A stretch of 17,549 nucleotides of DNA from Thermodesulfovibrionales bacterium (GTDB lineage Bacteria; Nitrospirota; Thermodesulfovibrionia; Thermodesulfovibrionales; SM23-35). The position numbers and the translations under genes were made by a program. The stretch is taken from assembly GCA_022013235.1 (NCBI GenBank), contig JAKLQR010000353.1, forward strand, positions 1 to 17,549. Reading direction: 5' to 3'. The first letter of the stretch is position 1, and every line of letters begins with the position of its first letter. Shown here one piece after another: positions 13,229 through 17,549 of this stretch. The notes beneath the pieces are model-generated. The model was given only the letters and a program-made list of their open reading frames with translations, had not been told where the DNA came from and ran no database searches.

Positions 13229-13726
13229 ATAACACGGGATATCAGGGTTAACGAACAGATAAGGGCAAAGGAAGTAAGATTGATAGACGCTGAAGGAAAT
13301 CAGCTTGGAGTCCTGCCGGTTCGTGAAGCATTGCGCATTGCTGAAGACAAAGGCCTTGATCTGATCGAGGTTGCTACGAATGTTGCTCCCCCTGTCTGTA
13401 AATTGCTCGACTTCGGGAAATACTGTTATCAGATAAACAAGAAACAGATGCAGAAGAAGGCTATGGGCATCAAGGAGGTCAAAGTCAGGCCGCAGATCAC
13501 CGAGTATGATCTCGGTCTGAAAGTGAGAAATATCAGGCGGTTCCTCGATGAAGGGCACAAGGCAAAGATCACAATGTACTTCAGGGGAAGGGAGATTGTC
13601 AGGCCGGAACTGGGGATGAAGGTATTCGTAAAAATAAAGGAACTGCTCACCGGTAAATTTAACGTGGAACAAGGCCCAAAACTGGAAGGAAACCACATAA
13701 CTATGGTGGTGACGCCCAAATCATGA
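13229..13726 (+). CDS. infC: Translation initiation factor IF-3, apparent AUA start
   Basis: Binds the 30S subunit, prevents premature 50S joining and rejects non-canonical start codons and non-initiator tRNA. The N-domain begins with the family signature RVNEQIRAKEVRLID, then GNQLGVLPVREALRIAEDKGLDLIEVATNVAPPVCKLLDFGKY. A lysine-rich linker (about 70-85) follows, then the C-domain KEVKVRPQITEYDLGLKVRNIRRFLDEGHKAKITMYFRGRE. The only ATG/GTG/TTG in frame ahead of the conserved part is absent; a TTG at 13280 would delete the RVNEQIR signature. ATA at 13229 follows AGGAGGT (13216-13222) with a 6-nt spacer, so I start there, giving 165 residues. Non-AUG starts (AUU in E. coli) are the known basis of IF3 self-control. 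Here the neighbouring thrS also appears to use one. Confidence 0.95.
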   Translation: MTRDIRVNEQIRAKEVRLIDAEGNQLGVLPVREALRIAEDKGLDLIEVATNVAPPVCKLLDFGKYCYQINKKQMQKKAMGIKEVKVRPQITEYDLGLKVRNIRRFLDEGHKAKITMYFRGREIVRPELGMKVFVKIKELLTGKFNVEQGPKLEGNHITMVVTPKS

Positions 13727-13738
13727 CAACCTATCCTT

Positions 13739-13762
13739 AAACCCGGCCACCCGCGGTTTTTT
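13739..13762 (+). terminator. Possible intrinsic terminator or attenuator after infC
   Basis: AAACCCGG, loop CCAC, then CCG-C-GGTTT forms an 8-bp stem with one bulge, directly followed by a T-run (13757-13762). It begins 12 nt after the infC stop and lies before rpmI, so it would reduce or regulate read-through into the ribosomal protein genes. Confidence 0.5.
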
Positions 13763-13781
13763 AAATTTATTCAAAAACCTC

Positions 13782-13810
13782 TTTAAATTTTTTGCGGTTT
13801 CGTTTAAAAT
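13782..13810 (+). promoter_or_regulatory. Possible internal promoter for rpmI-rplT
   Basis: -35-like TTTAAA (13782-13787), a 17-bp spacer and -10-like TAAAAT (13805-13810), 37 nt before the rpmI ATG. The flanking DNA is strongly AT-rich. Together with the hairpin upstream it would let L35 and L20 be expressed apart from thrS-infC. Confidence 0.4.
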
Positions 13811-13846
13811 ACTAAGCTCAGGTTCTTGAAAAGAGGAGGATACAGG

Positions 13847-14044
13847 ATGCCGAAACTGAAAACACACAGGGGAGCGGCAAAAAGATTCAAAGTTACCGGC
13901 TCCGGGAAGATCAAGAGGGGAAGCGGATACAAGAGCCATCTCCTTACGGGTAAGTCCGCAAAGAGGACAAGGAGGCTCAGAACAGCTTCGCTAGTTTCTG
14001 ACGCCGACTATCATACGATTAAAAGGCTTATCCCTTATCTATAA
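13847..14044 (+). CDS. rpmI: 50S ribosomal protein bL35
   Basis: Small basic protein of the large subunit, 65 residues, the standard length. MPKLKTHRGAAKRFKVTGSG begins it, then KIKRGSGYKSHLLTGKSAKRTRRLR and the C-terminal AsxxDYHTIKRLIPYL. I start at the ATG at 13847 (GAGGAGGA at 13833-13840, 6-nt spacer) rather than the in-frame ATG seven codons upstream, which overlaps that Shine-Dalgarno. It stands in the conserved order infC-rpmI-rplT. Confidence 0.96.
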   Translation: MPKLKTHRGAAKRFKVTGSGKIKRGSGYKSHLLTGKSAKRTRRLRTASLVSDADYHTIKRLIPYL

Positions 14045-14123
14045 GAAAAAGTAAGAAGCAGGAAGCACGCAGGAACGCGTCGGAAGAATAAACAGGCAGC
14101 AGGAAACAGTTTGGAGGTAATAG

Positions 14124-14471
14124 ATGCCAAGGGCAAAGGGTGGATTCAAGACACGACGGAGAAGGAAAAATATCCTGGAGAAGGCCAAAGGATACTACGG
14201 GGCGAGAAGCCGCCTTTTCAGGATTGCAACAGAAGCCGTTGACAAGGCGCTCCAGTATGCATACAGAGACCGCAGGGTAAAAAAACGCGAATTCAGGGCT
14301 CTCTGGAATATCAGGATAAACGCAGCTGCGCGCGCATGCGGCATGACGTACAGCTCGTTTATTTCGGGACTGAAGAAAGCGGATATCGCGCTGAACAGGA
14401 AAGTCCTCGCGGACATGGCCTACAACGATCCGGCTGCCTTCAGTCAGCTCGTAGAAAAAGTTAAAAGCTAA
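14124..14471 (+). CDS. rplT: 50S ribosomal protein bL20
   Basis: Early-assembly large-subunit protein that binds 23S rRNA; in E. coli and Bacillus it also represses this operon. 115 residues. The basic N-terminal tail MPRAKGGFKTRRRRKNILEKAKGYYG is followed by the globular core with FRALWNIRINAAARACGMTYSSFISGLKKADIALNRKVLADMA. A good Shine-Dalgarno (TTTGGAGG) precedes the ATG. The 79-nt gap after rpmI contains repeated AGCAGGAA sequences; I see no convincing rRNA-mimicking L20 site, though such a site cannot be excluded by eye. Confidence 0.97.
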   Translation: MPRAKGGFKTRRRRKNILEKAKGYYGARSRLFRIATEAVDKALQYAYRDRRVKKREFRALWNIRINAAARACGMTYSSFISGLKKADIALNRKVLADMAYNDPAAFSQLVEKVKS

Positions 14472-14479
14472 TACGCGAA

Positions 14480-15493
14480 GTGGATGACGTCACTGCTCTT
14501 AAAGATTCATTTCTTTCGGAAGCTCAATCAGCCGCTTCTCTCCCCGAGATCCAGCAGCTCAGGGTAAAATATCTGGGCAAAAAGGGCCTTGTCACCGCGA
14601 AGCTCAAGGCCCTCTCAAACGTTGTTCCCGAAATGCGTCCGGCCTATGGAAAAGCTGTCAACGAGGTGAAGAATTCCATCGAGGAGGAAATCGGGAAGCT
14701 CGAATCTCTCCTCAAACAGGCTGACCATAAAAAGCGGGTCGTAGCAGAGGCCCTGGACATAACCCTCCCCGGAAAATATACGCCGTTCGGCAGAGAACAT
14801 CCTATCAACAAAATCCTGGGAGAAATTACCGACATTTTTGTTTCGATGGGATTCGAGATAGAAGAAGGCCCCGAGGTCGAACTCGATTACTATAATTTTG
14901 AAGCCCTCAATATCCCCAAAAACCATCCTGCCCGCGACATGCAGGATACTTTCTACATCTCCGATGATGTTGTCATGAGGACCCACACCTCTCCGGTCCA
15001 GGTCAGGGTTATGGAGAAAAGGAAACCCCCGCTCAAGATCATTGCCCCGGGGAAGGTATACCGGTGCGATGCCGACATATCCCATACCCCGATGTTTCAT
15101 CAGGTCGAAGGATTTATGGTCGATACCGATATCGCGTTCAGCGACCTGAAAGGGGTCCTCGAAGCCTTTATCCACAGCATGTTCGGCGCCGGAACTCCGG
15201 TCCGGTTCAGGCCGAGTTTCTTCCCGTTCACCGAACCGAGTGCGGAAGTAGACATCGGGTGCATCTTCTGCTCCGGCAAGGGATGCAGGGTCTGCAAGAC
15301 GACAGGATGGCTCGAAATACTCGGTGCGGGCATAATCAACCCCAAGGTGTTTGAGATGGTGGGATATGACCCGGAAGTCTATACCGGTTTCGCCTTCGGC
15401 ATGGGTGTGGAACGGATCACCATGCTCAAATACTCGATCGACGATATCAGGCTGTTCTTCGAAAACGACCTCCGGTTTCTGAAGCAATTTTAA
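14480..15493 (+). CDS. pheS: Phenylalanyl-tRNA synthetase alpha subunit
   Basis: Catalytic subunit of the (alpha-beta)2 class II PheRS. An N-terminal coiled-coil arm (about 1-90, ending KLESLLKQADHKKR) binds tRNAPhe. The core has GREHPINKIL, MRTHTSPVQVRVM (motif 2 region), APGKVYRCDADISHTPMFHQVEGFMVD, FRPSFFPFTEPSAEVDIGC, the CxxC..CxxC loop near CIFCSGKGCRVCKTTGWLEILGAG, and motif 3 FGMGVERITMLKY. 337 residues is a normal length. The start is GTG, 8 nt after the rplT stop, with no clear Shine-Dalgarno, suggesting coupling to rplT. An ATG at 14484 is out of frame. Unusually, pheT does not follow: the next gene is a diguanylate cyclase. Confidence 0.97.
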   Translation: MDDVTALKDSFLSEAQSAASLPEIQQLRVKYLGKKGLVTAKLKALSNVVPEMRPAYGKAVNEVKNSIEEEIGKLESLLKQADHKKRVVAEALDITLPGKYTPFGREHPINKILGEITDIFVSMGFEIEEGPEVELDYYNFEALNIPKNHPARDMQDTFYISDDVVMRTHTSPVQVRVMEKRKPPLKIIAPGKVYRCDADISHTPMFHQVEGFMVDTDIAFSDLKGVLEAFIHSMFGAGTPVRFRPSFFPFTEPSAEVDIGCIFCSGKGCRVCKTTGWLEILGAGIINPKVFEMVGYDPEVYTGFAFGMGVERITMLKYSIDDIRLFFENDLRFLKQF

Positions 15494-15568
15494 TATCATA
15501 AAGGAACAAGACCAATAATCGGCGGAAACATCAGGCAATCCTCTCCTGGAAACGGACACTTCAGGAAC

Positions 15569-16387
15569 ATGTCCCCCCCATTCTGCATTTTCCTGTGCGC
15601 GATGCTCCTTGTTATTGTAGGACTCATTGATTACATAACCGGAAATGAAATCAGTCTTTCTCTCTTCTATTTGTTGCCTGTCTCACTTGCAACCTGGTAT
15701 GCAGGAAAATGGAACGGGATCTTGTTCTGTTTTGCCGGTGCAACGATATGGTTCTTTGCAGATATGATGGCAGGCCATGTGTATTCCCGTGCAGGCATCC
15801 CATACTGGAACGCTTCTGTGCGATTAGGCTTTTTCCTTGTAGTTTCGTATCTTTTGACAAGGCTGAGAACCTCTCTTGCGCATGAGAAAACTCTGTCACG
15901 GACAGATTCATTAACCGGGCTGTACAACACGAGGGCCTTCTATGATTTCGCAAAGACGGAAATACAGAGATCGCGCAGGTTCAAAAGACCTCTTACGCTT
16001 GGATATATGGATCTGGATAATTTCAAGACGGTGAACGATCAGTTAGGCCATAGCACAGGCGATGTTCTCTTGCAGTCAGTGGCGGAGATTATCCGGAACA
16101 ATACCAGGGCAGTGGATATCTCTGCGCGGCTTGGGGGCGACGAATTCGCCATCCTGCTGACAGAAACAGGCATTGAGTCCGCACGCACGGTTTTTCTTAA
16201 AATACAGGAGAAAATCCTGGAAGTTATGCAGCGAAACAGCTGGCCCGTGACAGTGAGTATAGGTTCAGTTACCTATAAGAGCCCGCCTGAAACAGTCGAT
16301 GATATGGTGAGGAAAGCAGACAATCTTATGTATACGGTTAAAAACAGCGGGAAAAACAGTATCATGCACGAACTGGCGGAAAAATAA
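15569..16387 (+). CDS. Membrane-bound diguanylate cyclase (GGDEF)
   Basis: Makes the second messenger c-di-GMP from two GTP. The N-terminal third has four predicted transmembrane helices (about 5-23, 29-45, 48-68, 84-97) with short loops; I do not recognise it as a named MASE family. The GGDEF domain runs from about 108 to 268: TDSLTGLYNTRAFYD, MDLDNFKTVNDQLGHSTGD, catalytic GGDEF at 189-193 and the inhibitory I-site RAVD at 180-183. Both intact motifs predict an active enzyme limited by its product. No EAL domain is present. The start (ATG at 15569, AGGA close upstream) is plausible rather than certain. It lies 75 nt after pheS, and the separate CZB sensor gene follows 136 nt downstream. Confidence 0.95.
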   Translation: MSPPFCIFLCAMLLVIVGLIDYITGNEISLSLFYLLPVSLATWYAGKWNGILFCFAGATIWFFADMMAGHVYSRAGIPYWNASVRLGFFLVVSYLLTRLRTSLAHEKTLSRTDSLTGLYNTRAFYDFAKTEIQRSRRFKRPLTLGYMDLDNFKTVNDQLGHSTGDVLLQSVAEIIRNNTRAVDISARLGGDEFAILLTETGIESARTVFLKIQEKILEVMQRNSWPVTVSIGSVTYKSPPETVDDMVRKADNLMYTVKNSGKNSIMHELAEK

Positions 16388-16445
16388 CGTATGGGTTATA
16401 ACTATCTTTCATGAGACTTCAGCTTTCATTCAGTTTAAAATCTGC

Positions 16446-16451
16446 TATACT
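16446..16451 (+). promoter_or_regulatory. Possible extended -10 upstream of the CZB gene
   Basis: TATACT preceded by TGC, an extended -10, with only a poor -35 at 17 bp (CTTTCA). It would give the CZB gene its own RNA start near 16458, about 66 nt before the GTG. Confidence 0.4.
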
Positions 16452-16523
16452 CAATTTATCAATGAGTGAAGAGGCCGGATATTTACAATAGCACGTCAGA
16501 GACTGAGGAGATGATACCAAAAG

Positions 16524-16907
16524 GTGAGTGGAGTTGATTTTACTGACATCAGACTGAAGCATGTAACCTGGAGAGTTAAGCTCGATGACTTTTTTGAAGG
16601 GAAGCCGGGCATGACCGTGGAAGAGGCAACTTCCCACAAGGCTTGCGGCGTGGGTAATTGGTTGTACTCTGAAGGCATGAAGAAATATGGCACAATGCCG
16701 GAGATGCAGGAACTCGAAATAAAACATATTGAACTTCACGCGGCTGTCAAAAATATTATGACTTTGAAACAATCCGGGAATATCTCCGCTGAACAGGAAG
16801 AGAGGGAGAAGTTAGATAAAATCCTGAGGAAGGTCATGTTCTTATTGGTTGACATCGAGCAGAAGCTCATTACGCAGAAGATCAATCATGAGAAAGACCT
16901 TTCCTGA
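16524..16907 (+). CDS. Stand-alone CZB (chemoreceptor zinc-binding) domain protein
   Basis: The protein (127 residues) is essentially one CZB domain, a four-helix zinc-binding sensor usually fused to chemoreceptors or to GGDEF domains. The signature is complete: His13-x2-Trp16 (KHVTWRVKL), Cys41-x2-Gly44-x-Trp46 (CGVGNWLY), then His68 and His72 in EIKHIELHAAVKNI. These His/Cys/His/His are the expected Zn2+ ligands. A charged helical tail follows. There are no membrane segments, signal peptide or second domain. The start is GTG; GAGGAG at 16506-16511 lies about 12 nt upstream, a long spacing, so a nearby alternative start is possible. Its neighbour upstream is the GGDEF protein. Confidence 0.88.
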   Translation: MSGVDFTDIRLKHVTWRVKLDDFFEGKPGMTVEEATSHKACGVGNWLYSEGMKKYGTMPEMQELEIKHIELHAAVKNIMTLKQSGNISAEQEEREKLDKILRKVMFLLVDIEQKLITQKINHEKDLS

Positions 16908-16953
16908 CCCCGCGGTTTATCGCCCTGTTTCAAAGAATACCTTAATTGTTCCT

Positions 16954-17334
16954 TTAAGCCCCTGATTTCCAGTCCCTGTAGTGGTTTATTTCATTCTGGA
17001 TAGTCTTGAGCACAAAGAAAATGACGGCTGCGTCGTCGGTAAACCCCAGCGCCCCCATGAAATCAGGTATGGCATCGAGTGGTGAAAGGAAATAGAGGAG
17101 GGCTGCAACCGCGAGCAGTATCGTATGCATCGGGACTTTCGTATACCTGCCCTTATGCCAGTCTTTCAGAAGGCTTACGAGCGTTGCGATGTCGTCTTTA
17201 AAGTTCTGTATCAGCGGCTGCTTGTTTCTTGCGTATTCCTTCACCGCTGAAAGCATGTGTGAACGCTTTTGCGGGTCTTTTACATATGAATTTGCGAGTT
17301 TCAGAAACCTCGCGAACCCTTTCGGTCTTTTCAT
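16954..17334 (-). CDS. YkvA/DUF1232 family membrane protein
   Basis: Small protein of 126 residues in the DUF1232 (YkvA) family, function not established. Its hallmark is one hydrophobic helix (HTILLAVAALLYFL) running into SPLDAIPDFMGALGFTDDAAVIFFVLKTI, the conserved SPxDxIPDxxxxxGxxDD pattern. The N-terminal half is basic and helical (MKRPKGFARFLKLANSYVKDPQKR) and probably cytoplasmic. I start at the ATG at 17334, because a perfect TATAAT lies exactly 6 nt upstream and AGG is the only Shine-Dalgarno-like trace. An ATG eight codons earlier overlaps that box. It converges with the CZB gene; the 46 nt between shows no clear terminator. Confidence 0.88.
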   Translation of the reverse strand: MKRPKGFARFLKLANSYVKDPQKRSHMLSAVKEYARNKQPLIQNFKDDIATLVSLLKDWHKGRYTKVPMHTILLAVAALLYFLSPLDAIPDFMGALGFTDDAAVIFFVLKTIQNEINHYRDWKSGA

Positions 17335-17340
17335 AGACCT

Positions 17341-17346
17341 ATTATA
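17341..17346 (-). promoter_or_regulatory. Probable -10 box of the ykvA-like gene, leaderless geometry
   Basis: TATAAT on the minus strand, then AGGTCT, then ATG (17332-17334). No convincing -35 is found 16-18 bp upstream. Confidence 0.45.
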
Positions 17347-17407
17347 TCCCAAATGCACTCTACGTGTGATCCGTCAGTGAAGCTTTAGCCCGTTTAATGA
17401 AAGAATT

Positions 17408-17428
17408 CCTCGATGCTCTGCATCGGGG
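17408..17428. terminator. Nine-bp hairpin, possible terminator
   Basis: CCTCGATGC (17408-17416) pairs with GCATCGGGG (17420-17428) around a TCT loop (one G-T wobble). The following TTACTGTTTTCC is T-rich on the plus strand but not a clean run. It lies upstream of the minus-strand ykvA-like gene, so any terminator role would be for plus-strand transcripts. Confidence 0.4.
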
Positions 17429-17446
17429 TTACTGTTTTCCTTATTC

Positions 17447-17540
17447 TGTCATTCCGGCTTGTCCGGAATCTTTCCGGAGCATATGTTCTATAAGACAATA
17501 CAGGAATGCAAAGAAAGATTCCGGACAAGCCGGAATGACA
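17447..17540. repeat. 28-bp perfect inverted repeat with 38-nt spacer
   Basis: The arm at 17447-17474 (beginning TGTCATTCCGGCTTGTCCGG) and the arm at 17513-17540 are exact reverse complements. Each arm also contains an internal CCGG..CCGG palindrome (CCGGCTTGTCCGG). No gene is visible from 17335 to the window end apart from this element and the hairpin at 17408. The pattern resembles dispersed intergenic repeats (GTCATTCC.. family) seen in many environmental bacteria. Confidence 0.85.
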
Positions 17541-17549
17541 TCTTTGATA

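Noticed and set aside
13280..13282. TTG as the infC start
   Set aside because: It removes the RVNEQIRAKEVR signature and has no Shine-Dalgarno; the good one sits before ATA at 13229.
14615..15559. 314-codon open frame on the minus strand opposite pheS
   Set aside because: It lies entirely antisense to the unmistakable pheS core, matches no family I know and has low-complexity acidic/basic composition typical of a shadow frame.

Overview
The window reads as ordinary chromosome from a Gram-negative bacterium of roughly even base composition. A TonB-dependent outer-membrane receptor shows there is an outer membrane. The mix of fmt next to a DUF116 gene, a PDZ/radical-SAM/DUF512 protein, a free-standing PASTA protein and a conserved translation cluster resembles Nitrospirota or Desulfobacterota. 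That placement is an inference from gene content, not from a marker tree.

Layout. From 1 to about 1314 (minus strand) is the 5' part of a BtuB-like vitamin B12 receptor, its cobalamin riboswitch and a probable promoter. From 1374 to 4389 (minus) is a compact group: lytic transglycosylase, nadA, a DUF1992 protein and a PAPS-dependent sulfotransferase, preceded by a strong promoter at 4361-4389. From 4429 to 11260 (minus) lies a long housekeeping series: def, fmt, DUF116, a PASTA protein, rpe, a TPR protein, pgsA and a PDZ/radical SAM/DUF512 protein. It is tightly overlapped at fmt/DUF116, rpe/TPR and pgsA/radical SAM. A REP-like palindromic element lies at 8111-8230. Divergently, on the plus strand, thrS-infC-rpmI-rplT-pheS occupies 11461-15493. 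It is followed by a membrane diguanylate cyclase and a stand-alone CZB zinc-sensor domain. A minus-strand YkvA/DUF1232 gene and a 28-bp perfect inverted repeat close the window.

How the genes work together. The plus-strand cluster is translation: threonyl-tRNA synthetase, IF3, L35, L20 and PheRS alpha. The divergent def-fmt pair forms and removes the N-formyl group on initiator methionine, so the 11.26-11.46 kb divergent promoter region faces initiation-related genes on both sides. The minus-strand genes further left serve envelope and cofactor work: phosphatidylglycerol synthesis, murein cleavage, quinolinate/NAD synthesis, sulfation and B12 uptake.

The most interesting signals are these. 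(1) thrS has no AUG/GUG/UUG/CUG that keeps its editing-site histidines; the only well-placed start is AUU at 11461. infC starts with AUA at 13229. Both follow good Shine-Dalgarno sequences, which suggests IF3-controlled initiation at two consecutive genes. (2) Three genes (lytic transglycosylase, def, ykvA-like) have a -10-like hexamer exactly 6 nt before their ATG and little or no Shine-Dalgarno, the geometry of leaderless mRNAs. (3) A 7-nt-periodic repeat with an 11-bp hairpin is inserted in a variable position of the B12 riboswitch. (4) A GGDEF protein is followed by a separate CZB protein, like a split version of the E. coli zinc-sensing cyclase DgcZ. (5) pheS is not followed by pheT.
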